Source: Paraconiothyrium sp. Pb-2020
Lineage: Eukaryota; Ascomycota; Dothideomycetes; Pleosporales; Didymosphaeriaceae
NCBI GenBank assembly: GCA_022419385.1
Contig: JAJUBI010000005.1
Span: 1,736,001-1,800,000 of the forward strand
Direction: 5' to 3'
Length of the DNA stretch: 64,000 nucleotides
Shown: in pieces, positions 20,749 to 32,863 of the stretch
Position numbering within the stretch: position 1 is the first letter of the stretch
Layout of the letters: each line of letters opens with the position of its first letter
The notes under the pieces: generated by a model
The model's input: only the letters and a program-made list of their open reading frames with translations
Told to the model about the DNA's origin: nothing
The model's database searches: none
Position numbers and translations under genes: made by a program

Positions 20749-23545
20749 TCTCTGATCACATAAAAGGGGCGATTCCGGCCGAAAAACTGGATTGATGATC
20801 TGACATGGCGTTTCGTACATACTGTTTTGATTGAATTTTCAATAGACACGGAGTGCCAGAAAGGCCCGTAGTATAATGTCACAGACACTTATTTGAATGA
20901 CGCGACAGCTCGCATAAGGGCGTCATCGTCGTCGCCATCTACCTTGATATCGTTCTGTAGCCCAACTATTATAGTGTTATACGCATTAAGTGTGGAGAAT
21001 GTTGCTATGTAGCGGTCGCTCTACGACTCAGATCCCTTGAAGACTTTCCAAATGGGTCCAACGGACAACTTCCTTCCAATGAGGACGGTATTGGTGTTCA
21101 CCAAGCTGTTCATCACCAAGACTTGGTGTTAAGAGTAAGCTGTCGAACTGAGCTCTTCGGAGACAATGTATAACTAGGTTGTGCCAATCCTTTGATATGA
21201 CCATCATTATGTGTCCAATCGTGGTATATCTGATACCAATCGAGCCGTCCATTATTTTCCGCATCGGCACTAATTCTTCCAAATAGGGTGCCGCTTCTCG
21301 GTGAAGCTCGAAGTATGTTGTTGGTGAAGAAAAAAACTGAAAGCACATCCACGTCGGTCGATTATCAAGTAACAGCGCGCGTTGATCTCGGAATACTTTG
21401 GTAAGAAGTAGCCCTCCGAAAACTTGCTTGATTCTTCTGTAGCTCTTGAAACATCACAAAATGGGAAAACTCGCAAGAAAATTTCGAACAAATAGAACAG
21501 AATGCATTGCATGAGGTTAAGCTCCTGAAGTGTCCAATTTCTTTGATGTATATACTCCTCCCCATCGGAGTAGGATTCGAGAAGGCACTTTTCGCTATTC
21601 AATGTAACAGGACCTAAATCTGTATCCTTACTGGAGAATGGTAGGTCGTACCCATAAGAGATATCGACGTGACACTACTGTTCCCCATTTTCTAACCTAC
21701 AGGAGACTCAGCAAAAGTGATTTCGTGGCCACACTCACATTTTTCGTGGTTTGGGGTAGCCGGTACATGACTAACAGATTGATGTATTTGGCCAGATTGT
21801 CCTCGGTAAGCTTGTGGACACTCAGCCAGGATTTCAGACGAGAGGATAGTGTAGCATATATTCTCGCTAGATGAATTGATTTTGTGACGTGGAAACGGGC
21901 TTATTGTTTTTGACCTGTATAACGCGACTCGGGAGCTGTACATTGTGCCGTTCTCGCAGTTTTCGTGCTTTGGGCATGTCTAAAGATGCGGCGAGGCCAT
22001 TCTCATCACACATCTGGTAAGCGAAAGGGGAAGCCCGAAGAATGGCCAGGCTGTGTTACAGGACAGGAAGTAATTTATCACATGTAGACACAAGAAGGCA
22101 GCCTCCAGAGAATTCGCATAGGTTATCTTGGACTTTGTTACAGATTTTGCACATCGAGGCTTTGACTCAATACCGCCAGCAGTAGCTTGCCAGCTTAGTG
22201 GAATATATGTCCTTATCGTATCAGCATCGTACTTGTCGACTACTATCCTGCTGAACCACAGATTGTTGTTAAAATCACCTCACAGTACCCATATTCACAA
22301 TAAGCACACCCTCGTACATATCTCCGCCCCTTCCGCTCTCGCCCAGATCCCAAGCCTTGTCAACGTCGCACGTCCCCGAACAACGTCAATCCAGCAGCAC
22401 CGGCAAACCCTCGACGTCTTGTACTGACCAAAGGTCATCATCTATTCGTAGAGCAACACACTGGCCATACCGGCTTCTCCTCCGTGGCAACAACTACGTC
22501 GCGTCGTAGCAGCGTGCAAATTCTCGAAGACACTCTGACATCACCGCCAAATCTGTGAAGGCTCCTAAGGTTCTCGCAGTCTAGCGGCCCGAGTTCAGCA
22601 TACGCCTGAACCTTGCGACGCTTCCTTTTCGCAGAGTAGCACCATGATCTTCCCGCATTATCCGCATACATCTCAAGCTCTCTGCTGCTCTACTGATCAA
22701 GCGTACTGAGTCCTGCGCCTACTCAGTCCACGTATAATCACTCTCACCACAGTCATACTCATTGGCCATTATACACACCTAGTGTACTACAACACACCAC
22801 TCAGGACTGTACCTATTCGTCATCATCGCTCTCCAGCATATCCTCTCCGCTCCTTCCCATCCCCTCACCTTGGCCAACTTCCAGCGCCAGAGAGCCTACC
22901 CGCCAAGCCCCGGCGGAGATTGCGCGCCTCCGATCGTTTCTCGGCGGGAGCAAAAAATTACGTAGTCCATCGTCAGATTTCGCCGAGCGGCTTGACATGA
23001 CAGGAGCTGGACAAGGGGTGGCGGAGTGGCGCCGGAAGCGGTGTGTCTGTGGATGGGCGTGGTGTGGTAACAACATGTGATTGAGGGGGCGCGAATTCTG
23101 TAGCTTGGCTGTAGTGAATCACATGAGAGAATGCGTTTTGGGGAGAGACGAGTGACGTGTTGATCTTTGGGGAAGCGGCCTGGATTGTGAGTTTAGAGGT
23201 GCTTTCGAACAGGGCGCTCAGCAGATGTTCGATGATCCACGCGGGTTACGCAAAATGTACGCGGAATGAAGCAGTGTCCAGAAGTTGGTAAAATTTCCAT
23301 TGCAAATGGGGGATATCACATAATAGCCCTGCCGTCCGTCGAGAAATACCTCGTACAACTAAGCGAAAAATGTCCGTAAAACCGTATACTCGGAAAGGAG
23401 GCAATACTGCCGCCAGAAACCAATTCTCCCTGGTAACGCCGTGCCCAATGCCGCTGGAATTCGCTTTACGCGGAAGCCCCAAACGCCGAAAAGTATCATG
23501 ACAATCATGCAGGACGCTTCGGTGCGTATCGCTCGTCGCGTCCTA
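20749..23545. other. Long gene-poor stretch with possible decayed coding remnants
   Basis: No complete gene was recognised. Minus-strand frames at 21270-21602 (110 codons) and 21028-21348 (106 codons) lie end to end in different frames and are rich in ordinary hydrophobic and aromatic residues (for example CILFYLFEIFLRVFPF), which may be a broken or multi-intron gene. The rest to 23545 has only short frames. Base composition looks more AT-rich than the flanking genes between about 20.8 and 22.3 kb. Confidence 0.4.
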
Positions 23546-24496
23546 TCACCTTAGCGCCCTCGATAGCCACCTATCCCACCAATTCCTCACACCAAGGATG
23601 CTCTCCTTCCCATCGTTGTGTCCATCCTGGCCCGCAGGATCGCCCAGAATCGCAGAGAAAAACCAAAAGCATGCCGCCGTCCACGCGGCTATTGCGACGC
23701 CAAGGGCGATGAAGGGAGAGAAGAGATGGATGACTACCAGCATGGGCGCGCTGTAGTTTTCCGACGCGGAGAAGGAATAGACGAGGTGGAGTTGAAGGTT
23801 GAGCGGCGGCGCGAGGAAGGTAGTGAGGTGGGTAGGGAGGGCGGACCGCGAGGAGAAGAGGCGGAAGGGTTGTTGGAGGAGAGAGATGAGGAGGGCAACC
23901 ATGGTCCAGAGCATGATGAGGAAGGAGAGGAGAGCGCAGGGCAGAGAGAGGTAGAGCTGGGGACAATTAGCGAATGTGCATGATTGTGGTACGGCTTGTG
24001 AGCATACCAGCAATTGCACGGGCTTGTCTTCGGGGCCCTTCTCGTCGTACTCGCCTGGGTCGTAGGCGATGGTCTGGCGTGTAACATCTGGGTTGGACGC
24101 CGACAGGTGGGTGGGGGACGGCGAGCGGTGCGGCGAGCTGCCTGCCTTCTCGGGGTCGACGTAGGCGCGCTGCGGCGGCGACACTGCGCTGATGGCATCC
24201 TGCGAATGCCTCACAGTCTGCTGCGAGCGATGCTTGCGGCCAGACGAGACACTGCTCACTGGGCTTGGCGGTGACGGTGTCGCTGCGTTGGGCGAGCGTG
24301 GGTACGAGATGACGGAATCGTGTGCGCGGCTGTTGCTGCTGCCCTTGCTGCCCCGCTCGACTCGCGGCGCATACTGCTGGCGATGGTCGTAGACATCCTT
24401 CTCGCTGTACTGGTATCCGATGTCGACGGGCGCTCTGTAGAGTGGGTGCGGGTGGTGGTAGGCGGGCGAGGGCGGCGGCGGAAGTTGGGGTTCCAT
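23546..24496 (-). CDS. Hypothetical fungal membrane protein with two C-terminal TM segments
   Basis: Two exons, 24008-24496 and 23546-23956, 299 residues; the 51-bp intron is in frame and could be misread as coding. Residues 1-160 are disordered and rich in proline, serine, histidine and tyrosine. Two long hydrophobic stretches follow, beginning LYLSLPCALLSFLIMLW and MLVVIHLFSPFIALGVAIAA, then FWFFSAILGDPAGQDG and a short tail with VRNWWDRWLSRALR. This layout is common in conserved fungal proteins of unknown role. I do not recognise a named family. Confidence 0.75.
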   Translation of the reverse strand: MEPQLPPPPSPAYHHPHPLYRAPVDIGYQYSEKDVYDHRQQYAPRVERGSKGSSNSRAHDSVISYPRSPNAATPSPPSPVSSVSSGRKHRSQQTVRHSQDAISAVSPPQRAYVDPEKAGSSPHRSPSPTHLSASNPDVTRQTIAYDPGEYDEKGPEDKPVQLLVCSQAVPQSCTFANCPQLYLSLPCALLSFLIMLWTMVALLISLLQQPFRLFSSRSALPTHLTTFLAPPLNLQLHLVYSFSASENYSAPMLVVIHLFSPFIALGVAIAAWTAACFWFFSAILGDPAGQDGHNDGKESILGVRNWWDRWLSRALR

Positions 24497-25941
24497 GGCC
24501 GTGTGCGATTGGCTACGCGTGCTCGAGCATCAACGACGACTACAGGGTCGTGTACGGGGCGCAGGACGACGAGAGACGGCTCATGATATAGATCAGGCAG
24601 AGTCTTCCCCTCAGGAGAGGCAAGACAAGTGGTTACATACAGTTTGCGCTCTCAAGACCTTGGGAAAAGGTCTTGGGCTTGGCTCCCTACACCAGATCCA
24701 TAGCCAAGGGCTGGGCGCGTTACTGGGCAGAAGAGGCCGATGTTTGCGGACACCAATCACGGCCCGGCGCTGGCGGCGCAGGTGGACTCTCCATGAGGAC
24801 GTGCTGAGGCAGTCAAGACGGAAAGCACGGCACCAGAGCCTCGGTCGTGTTGGACATGGTGAAGATGCCATCTCTGCGCGCGTCCGCCAACTTGGCAGCG
24901 AACATGTCGCCATGCTCCGCCGCCGCCAGCGCCGTGTGCTGCTGCGGTGCGCCTTTTTGAGGACGCCAAGAACCAACAAAGCAGCTGCTGCGGTTGTGCC
25001 CAGACTCTCCGCCGGCGCCGTGGGACAATCCAAGTGTGAACTCGCGGATGCGGTGCCATGCCGGCGCCTGCCTGTCTGTCCGCTGTGACTTGTCACCGCC
25101 CAGGGCAGACTCGCGCGCGCCCAAGGAACGGAGAAGCGGCGTCACTGCAACGTGCTGCCTGATGGATTCCTTCTCATCGACTCTCGGCGGAGAGCATCAC
25201 GTGCGGCCCCAACCAACTCCCAAGCGTGGCTGAAACGCTGTTGAGGCGAATCTGCGGACATGCTGTGCCCGTCTCCGCTGCGACATCATTAGCTGGCTGG
25301 CACTGGGAGACCACTGTCTTCTCCACATCCGCCGACCGTCTGCTGTCTTCCGTCCGTTGGCTTTGTGGGGTCTCCGCCAATTCGAGAGCCGTACTTGGCG
25401 CCTATGACAAAGTTTGTGACTTTTCCGCTATGCGGGCTTGGTCAGGCCTTGGGTGCGTGACTGCATGGGTGGGAACTGAGCCTTGTGTTGAGCGGCCCTT
25501 CGATGGTCGTGATGACGCGGGACCGTTCCACTTGCATTGCGTAGAGTAGACGGTGCAGTAACGTGGTATGGGTCGCCAATGATGTGCGTGGTAATCGTCG
25601 CCGTTGAGTCAAGAGGTTGTTGCTTCTGGTACGCCAGAGGTTCAAGAAGGACCGCCATCGACGACTCCGCAACGTGCATCATCAGAAATTCGCTGCTGCA
25701 GTGTAGTTTACGGCGACAACGCTCCGCCAAGTTCATATCTGAAGTGTACCAGGTCAAATGTGAGGAAACGTGACCTCACCACCAACTACATAACGCTAGT
25801 ACACCAATGAGGCTATCGTACGAATCATAATCTCCTCCGACTCGAGCTACGCGCAACGCTCACTTTGGTTCCGTAATCCGTTACTCTTGCCATGATCCGC
25901 CACTCAAACTGCCCTCATCACGTCTCTATCATACGTTGTTA
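24497..25941. other. Intergenic region without a recognisable gene
   Basis: GC-rich frames on both strands (for example 24611-25096 on minus) have arginine/serine-heavy composition typical of chance frames. It should hold the promoter of the two-TM protein gene and the 3' UTR of the BTB-like gene. No RNA gene seen. Confidence 0.5.
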
Positions 25942-28180
25942 TCAGATAGCCGCGCTCGCCCTATCAAGCGGCTCCTCGGGCGGGAAACATTGCGGATTCG
26001 CGGCTTCATTCTTCAACCCTGCCTTCCCCGCGTTCTCCATGATGACCTCGACTGTTGCATCTGAGATCGGCATTTCCAGCTTGTTCAGCACGTCAGTGGT
26101 CATCGCGGCGAGCTGCTTGCTAACGTCACAGATGGCGTGCGCATTGCCAGATGACTTGGCTGAGTCGGCGTTTGGAGTGTGGGGGTAGATGGTGCGCATG
26201 TGGCGGTAGCTGATGGCGGGGACGCTGCTAAGTTTTTCGAAAATCTATGGGTTGGTCAGTATAGTCTCGACCATAAGTAGTTGGATGTAGCTTAATCTTG
26301 CCTCATCGACAGACGATGTGATGGTACTAGACTGTACAATAGGCGGCCAGAACGCATGTATCTTCAAATACCGAATCAATTCGCCATGGTTACAATGCGT
26401 GCACATCGCGCGTTCGGCTTCTAGCAACGCATCCGCACCCTCATCCGGCGAAGTCGGTAGTATCGCTCGACACGAATCTCCGTTCTCGAGTCCGTCTACA
26501 AGCGTGTACACAATTTCGAGCATCGCCGCCAGTGCCTTCATGCGTTTCCTTCGAATCTCCACTGTATACGTCAGCATACCCCCTACTGCGCAACTCCTCG
26601 CATATAGGGAAAGTAAGCCTACCCAGCGCCCCCTCTGGCACCCATCCTTCCAGATTCTTCCACCTGCCAGGCATGATCAAGTTTCTCTGCCGATCCGCCC
26701 TACATTTCAATACTAGGTGCCTCGCCAGCGTGACATAATGGCTCCCTAATCCGAACTGCTGCGCAACAAATAACCACTGCTCTCTCCCAGGGTGTATCAA
26801 ACTCTCTTGATGCGGCACAATCCATCTTCTCACAAAAGGGGAGACTTGTTGGTTCATGTCGTATTTTTCGCAGATGCGCGCCATAGCGAGCAATTGGCGG
26901 AACGAAAGCTCCCTCGGGACTTTGGCAATGTGCCAGGGGTGCGAGAGATACATGAGCACAAGAAACATGTCTGCATCGTCTTCTAGCAGATACGCCGTGC
27001 GCCGGCTGATGAAAAGCCTCGCACGATTGGAGTACTTTATTATCTCGACCCAGAGGGGACCGAAGTGCTCGATTGTATCGGAATGGACCAGAAGACGGCG
27101 TTGGCGACGGCCCGGTGCGTCGCTACCGACGATGAGGAGGAGGTTGCCTTTTGGGTGGATGGTGATTTCGGTTTCAGAAGCGAGAGGGGCGTCGGGAATG
27201 TCCGTTGCATCTATGGACTCGCTGCGGGCGATGCTGGCGGTATCATTATTTGAGCCATCGATCAATGCAATTGTTGTTGAGCCCGTGGCGGGTGAAGACA
27301 GTGATGTGTTGTTTCGTGAATTGTCTATAGCGAAATTTAATTGTTTGTTCTCTGGATCCACCAAAGTTAGTTGTGAAAACCCTCTGCAGATATGAAACGA
27401 CACTGTTACCTTCGCATCGTTCGCTGCATTGAAGATAGCAACTTCAACAAACTGACGGATCCCATCTCATGTGTGCTTCTGGAACGTCAAGGAAGAGGAC
27501 GAACGATCGAATGTAAGCAGAGTCGACTCACCGTCCACCGTCCCGTTCTCCACCATCTCATCCACCCCTACCTCTCTCTCCGTCACCAAAATCCGACTCG
27601 CTAGCGGCTGCATAGGCTTATAGGCCTGATAGGACTGCGTCTGCGCCGGTGACTGCGCCGGCTGCTGTGCATGTGCCTGAGCCTGTGTCTGCTGTTGATA
27701 AACTGTCGCCGTGACATCTGCCTGATCGGGTGCATGCCTTGACTCAGTGACTTCTACGAGGTTGTTTGTGTAAGTCAAGCTGTGAACTTGGGAGGCCGTG
27801 GGCGAGACAGCTGCGTTTGTAGGGCAGTACGCAAAGATCTCGGCGTGTTCTGGCATGGTGGGCGGCGCTGTGAGGTGAATATAGTAGCTCACTTCCGTAG
27901 GTAGACAATGTAATAATATGGGAAACTGCGCTAAGATATCGTGAGTAGAGACTGCGTGTGTAAAGATGGGCTGTATGAGTGATTGGAGGGATCGCGCAAC
28001 TTTGGGAGGGACGGGCTCGTATGGGTTATGGAAGGGGAGGAAGCGGCGCGTTGAGTGGTACTTGCCTGAAGCCCACTCAACAGTATGTATAGATGCGTGG
28101 GGTATCATGCATTCGGGTCCTTCTCGTCCATGGAACAACAATCGCTTTAGGGAGACATCTGTCAGTTTGAAAGATTCCAT
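25942..28180 (-). CDS. Large fungal protein with a BTB/POZ-like central region
   Basis: Four exons join what first look like three genes: 27532-28180, 26623-27465, 26302-26561 and 25942-26244. All junction phases agree and give 684 residues. The last intron (26245-26301) fits only as GC-AG (GAG|GCAAGA). The N-terminal 170 residues are unfamiliar. A Q/A-rich linker follows (YQQQTQAQAHAQQPAQSPAQ), then a region resembling fungal BTB proteins: an ITIHPKGNLLLIVG strand, a LLVHSDTIEHFGPLW segment and AMARICEKYDMN. The C-terminal third is helical. Fungal BTB proteins of this sort usually act in protein-protein contacts; no enzymatic motif is present. The gene boundary at 28180 is the least certain part, and two separate genes remain possible. 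Confidence 0.7.
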
Positions 28181-28420
28181 TATTCAGTTACCCAATCAAG
28201 CGCCGCATATTATGCAAGAGTCCCAGGGTATCCAGCTTCCGCCCAATGCGTCTCGTGAATCGTGTCGTCGTGTACGTAAAGCAAACAATGAAGAAACCAT
28301 TACATGGATGGTTAAAGGAGAGTCTAAGCCCTGAAGCGCCACCGCCAGACATACCTCTCATCCTCCAATGTGTGGCGCCGATCATGCCAGAAGACAATCG
28401 GAGAAGCGGTGGCCTCGTGA

Positions 28421-29506
28421 TCACCATTCGTGCAGCATCTCACTCACAGAGTCTAAAGCTTCGCTTATCGAAGACCAGAAGCCGTTCCTCTGAGGAAGGA
28501 TGGTCTTCACAGGGTCCGAGTCCGTCAAAGGCGCATCCTTCTCTTTCTTCGGCTGAGGGATCCTCTTCCTGAGATCCCTTCGTAATTCGCCGATTACGTC
28601 GAGCTGGATGGAGTTCAGCTGCTTCACTTCTTCCATCCGCATCGTCAGGTCTTTCACATGAACCTTTACGCTCTCGATGTACTTCCCGACTTCTAGGATG
28701 TAGCCTTGACTCAGAGCGAGATCGTTTGCGTCTACGTGATCCTCGGTAGCTTCTTCTGATACGATGCCCAGACCGGTAGCATCTAGAGTTCCATCAAGCT
28801 CAGAGAACAGATGGTCGTCAGTCTGCTTTGACTGAGAGTCAGGGGCAGAGAGGAACCCTGCCATTTCTTCAAATTTGGTAACTAGGTACTCCATCTGCTC
28901 GTCCGTGGGTTCGCGACTCAAGATCAAGCTCTCTAGGTTCGACGCGCACGATAATAACGCTTCTTGCATGGGAGAAGAGCACGAGTCTCTTGTATCCCAG
29001 GGCATCGACGGAAGCGGCGAGAGCGGCCGAACGCCATGCGATTTAGTTGTGCGAATAGACTCGGGCGTATATGGATATTGCGGTATGTCATTGCTCGGTA
29101 GAAGGCCAGAGCTCCACGGAGTCTTGATAGGCGTTATAGGGTCTGCGATGAAAGGATGTGTATTGTGCGCAGGCATGGCCTTGACGTGGGAACCATGCGA
29201 TGGGGTTTGCGCGCCGGATCTGGACGAGGCTTCGGGTGCGCTCAGTTCGGGAGAAGCCTCTAACGTGCTGGTCGCATGCTTGGGTGCAGTCGCACGGATC
29301 TCCAGCTTGCGAGGGCGTTTCGCTTCGGAGGTGTCCGATTGCAGAGGAGGAGAGTGTAGAGAGCTGGCATGTTGGTCAAAAGTGGGCGTGTAGTCGGGCG
29401 CATGGGACTCTTCGAAGACGTCTTCGGGCGGAGTCCATGGGCGGCCCGGGAGTGAGGTGGAGGACGTCGAGCGCATAGTGTCGTCGGCCCTGTTCGAAGG
29501 CCACAT
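28421..29506 (-). CDS. Hypothetical fungal coiled-coil protein
   Basis: Intronless, 361 residues, starting at the ATG at 29506. The first 180 residues are disordered, serine/proline-rich, with several SP/TP sites. A helical segment follows with acidic heptads. The strongest coiled-coil potential is near residues 275-320 (GKYIESVKVHVKDLTMRMEE, then RRDLRKRI). No known domain or TM segment is visible. It is divergent from trpE, about 380 bp away. Function unknown. Confidence 0.75.
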   Translation of the reverse strand: MWPSNRADDTMRSTSSTSLPGRPWTPPEDVFEESHAPDYTPTFDQHASSLHSPPLQSDTSEAKRPRKLEIRATAPKHATSTLEASPELSAPEASSRSGAQTPSHGSHVKAMPAHNTHPFIADPITPIKTPWSSGLLPSNDIPQYPYTPESIRTTKSHGVRPLSPLPSMPWDTRDSCSSPMQEALLSCASNLESLILSREPTDEQMEYLVTKFEEMAGFLSAPDSQSKQTDDHLFSELDGTLDATGLGIVSEEATEDHVDANDLALSQGYILEVGKYIESVKVHVKDLTMRMEEVKQLNSIQLDVIGELRRDLRKRIPQPKKEKDAPLTDSDPVKTILPQRNGFWSSISEALDSVSEMLHEW

Positions 29507-29890
29507 AGCTGTCGTCGCGGAGCGTAGGCGCGACCAAGATCCAAGAGTGCAACTCTACAACGGCATGGCGAAGGTAGAGAGCAGGGGAGGACGAGGAGAG
29601 CGGGGGGCGGGCGCCATATGCGCAACTGCGACCGCCTAGCCGGTTCCGTCAGGCATGCAGTGGTGAAGATCGCATCGGGAGGCTGGTGCTCTGGCGGGGA
29701 TGGTGAAGTGGCGCTGCGAACGGTGAGCCAATTGCGGGGCACACCTCTCCGATTGGTCCCGCCGTGACTCGACTGGATGTTTTCCTGGCTTCACTTCGAT
29801 ATCACCACGATAGCTGCGGTGCATACTGCGAGTCGTATTACTGGAGCTGGAAGCTAGAAGTATCAAATCACAGTGCGAAGATACACAGCC
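29507..29890. promoter_or_regulatory. Divergent promoter of the coiled-coil gene and trpE
   Basis: A 384-bp gap between two genes transcribed away from each other. No TATA box or known amino-acid-control element stood out. Confidence 0.45.
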
Positions 29891-32029
29891 ATGGCAAACG
29901 TACGCCATTCCCGCCGCCATTGACGACAGTGAGGGGCACAAAACTGACGCATGACCTCTAGTTCGCCGTACAGCCGTCGCTCGACACAGTGCGCGAGGTC
30001 CTCGCTGCTGCGATTAAATCGCCTAATCCGCCCAACCTCGTTCCTGTCTTCTCCTCCATATCCGCCGAGTTCCTTACACCGGGCTTGATATATTTGAAGA
30101 TCGCTGAGCAGTGAGTCTGACTCATTCTGAGCGCGTATATGTTGGTGGTTATGGAAAGGAAATGTTGATATCGCATAGGGCACAATCCAAGCTGTCGTTT
30201 TTGTTCGAGAGCGCAGCAACAACTGAGACAATTGGGCGATACAGCTTCGTCGGTGCAGGTTGGTCTCCGGCCCATGAACGATGAAACGGATGCAGTAGGC
30301 TCACAACCCGACAGACCCGCGCAAAATCCTCAAGACAGGCAAAGGCCATGGCCCAGAGGCCGACCCACTACCTCTACTGGAGAAAGAGCTCGCGAAGAGC
30401 AGGGTAACAACGGTTCCCTCTATGCAACTACCTCCAATGACTGGAGGAGCAGTCGGATATGTTGGATATGACTGCGTACAATATTTCGAACCGAAAACGA
30501 AGCGCGACGACGTCAAGGACGTTTTAGGCGTACCTGAGACTGTTCATGCTCTTCGACACCGTAGTAGCGTTAGACCACTTTGCGCAGGTGGTGAAGGTCA
30601 TCACCTATGTCAAAGTTCCCGAGAGCCTCGACGACCTTGAGACGGCATACAATGAGGCGAAGGAGACATGCCGAAAGTACACGACGATACTGGGAAGAGG
30701 GATAGGATACGGAGCCGGATCAGCAGCCATACAGCAGGGTCAGGAGTACAAGTCCAACATCGGGCAGGAAGGCTACGAAGGCCATGTCAAGAGGCTGAAA
30801 GAACATATCAAGGTGGGCGACATCATCCAGGCGGTGCCGTCACAACGATTCGCGCGACCGACGTCTTTGCATCCGTTCAATATCTACCGGCATCTGCGCA
30901 ATGTGAACCCGTCACCCTATCTCTTCTACGTGGACTGCGAGGACTTCCAGATTGTTGGCGCAAGTCCGGAACTGCTGGTCAAGGAGGAGCAGGGCAGAAT
31001 CATCACGCACCCCATCGCTGGAACGGTCAAGCGAGGGAAGACGCTGCAGGAAGACGCTGCGCTGGCAGAAGAGCTCTCCAACTCGATCAAGGACCGGGCC
31101 GAGCATGTGGGTTCCGCAGTACATGGACTGGAGCGCAGGGCTTACTTTGACATGACAGGTCATGTTGGTGGATCTAGCGAGGAATGACGTAAATCGCGTG
31201 TGCGACCCGCTCACCACACGTGTCGACAAGCTGATGGTTGTCCAAAAGGTACGTGCCTGGCAACGTGCACGGGGTTGTGCGTGGGCGGGCGAGGTGCTAA
31301 CAGGCGATAGTTCTCCCATGTGCAGCATCTGGTGTCCGAGGTGTCAGGGGTGCTGCGACCTGGCAAGACGCGCTTTGACGCGTTCCGGTCCATCTTCCCC
31401 GCGGGTACGTCATTTGCATAACTCGCTGGAATGGCAGAAGATTGGCTAAGCGCAGACTAGGCACGGTGAGCGGGGCGCCCAAGGTGCGCGCAATGGAGCT
31501 GATCGGCGAGCTCGAGCGTGAGAAGCGCGGTGTGTACGCCGGTGCGGTCGGGTACTTTGGCTATGGCAGCGTGGACGGCGAGCGCGAGTTTGAGGGTGCC
31601 ATGGACGTGAGTCGAGAAGGCGTCACGTGTCGGGACGAGGCGACGTTTGGGTGCTGACGGATCGGCAGACATGCATCGCGCTGCGAACAATGCTGGTGAA
31701 AGATGGCGTCGCTTATCTCCAAGCCGGGGTAGGTCCCAGGAAAAGTTGGAATTGCGGGCAATGCACTGACCAGCCACATCAGGGCGGCATCGTCTTCGAC
31801 TCAGATCCGTACGATGAGTGGGTGGAAACCATCAACAAACTGGGTGCGCATGCCAGCCCCCTCCGCCTTGGTTGTTTCGGCCCAGCGCTTGTTTACTGAC
31901 CGGCAAATGACAGGCGCAAACATGCAATGCATCACCACAGCTGAGCGGAAGCTGCTCGACGAACAGGCAGAGGCGGACGACGAACGACCAGCACCAGGCA
32001 CCGAAGCGCACATCTCCCTAGCAGCGTAG
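29891..32029 (+). CDS. trpE: Anthranilate synthase component I, with an apparent frameshift
   Basis: Makes anthranilate from chorismate with the glutamine amidotransferase partner; first step of tryptophan synthesis. Ten exons: 29891-29899 (a 9-nt first exon, MAN), 29962-30110, 30179-30258, 30315-31106, 31159-31248, 31311-31404, 31461-31606, 31669-31728, 31783-31843 and 31914-32029; about 531 residues. All splice phases agree. Hallmarks are GYVGYDCVQYFEPKT, GDIIQAVPSQRFARP, FQIVGASPELL, ITHPIAGTVKRG, DRAEHVMLVDLARNDV, GTVSGAPKVRAMELI and LQAGGGIVFDSDP. One defect: within exon 4 the frame changes between 30535 and 30546. VLGVPET is in one frame and MLFDTVVALDHFAQ in the next, with no intron that could bridge them. 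A 1-nt gain or 2-nt loss explains it. Confidence 0.93.
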
Positions 32030-32863
32030 TCGTCGCCCGTAGATGCGCCGTGGCACATGGCACTAGCATGGGTGCAAAGGTAGCGTGGAGGCGGTGGAGA
32101 TGGCTGGATCGGCAGCGTCTGCGAGACAACGCTCAGGAGACGAGCGATTGGTGTCTCGTGGCACATTGCAAAAACAAGACGGGCGCAGGAGAAGGAGGCC
32201 CGTAGCTGGGCGACGAGGTTGGCACATAGCACATAGACAGGCCCGTACTAGACACACAAGCTTTGGGTAGCACCGAGCCCAGCCTCGCCGTGCAACATGC
32301 ACAACCGTCCCACGCGGCGACATGCTCTGCGCCATGTGAGGCGTTGCGAATCGATGCGCAGGCGTCGCGACGGTGACTGCGGCGCCGTGCGAGGTGGTGG
32401 TTGTGGTGGTGCCTGAGACTGCGACGCGATGCTGGCACGGTACGACTACATCATCGGCTGGCATCTGCGTTCGAGAACGCTACAGCGCGCTCGCGCTCTG
32501 CGCGCCCATTGGACAATGCGCTCGCCGCATATGCAGGTTTGTGCTTGCCCGATGCATTTGTGGAGCCTGCTGTGCCGTTGTGCCTGCCTCCCGCAAGCGT
32601 CCATTACACTTGACTTCATAGTAACGAAACTTGGAAACAGCACCGCGCACCAGCCACTTCCACTTCTCCTCGCCGCCCGCCCTCATAAATACCCGCGAGC
32701 CTGGCTCCTGTTTGCTCCCTTCACATCTCCCAGCATTCCTCATTAGCACCCCAGCTTCACGCTACCACCTCCTCTGCTCAAAGCTTACCTGCGCTCCTAT
32801 ACCTGCAGCATCCTATCAACTCCTAGCTTAGCATCTTGTCCTCCACCACCAACCTTTGCCAAC
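32030..32863. other. Intergenic region with the CFEM gene promoter
   Basis: No gene recognised. A TATA-like CATAAATA lies at 32684-32691, 170-180 bp before the CFEM start codon, followed by CT-rich leader sequence. Confidence 0.5.
32684..32691 (+). promoter_or_regulatory. TATA-like element of the CFEM gene
   Basis: CATAAATA about 175 bp upstream of the ATG at 32864, with pyrimidine-rich sequence between, as is common in well-expressed fungal genes for secreted proteins. Confidence 0.45.

Noticed and set aside
24611..25096. 161-codon minus-strand frame upstream of the two-TM protein gene
   Set aside because: Arg/Ser-rich in a GC-rich stretch with competing frames on both strands; reads as chance.
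29962..30110. Starting trpE inside exon 2 instead of the 9-nt first exon
   Set aside because: Exon 2 has no in-frame ATG before the conserved start of the protein; the MAN mini-exon with its GT-AG intron is the only good start seen.
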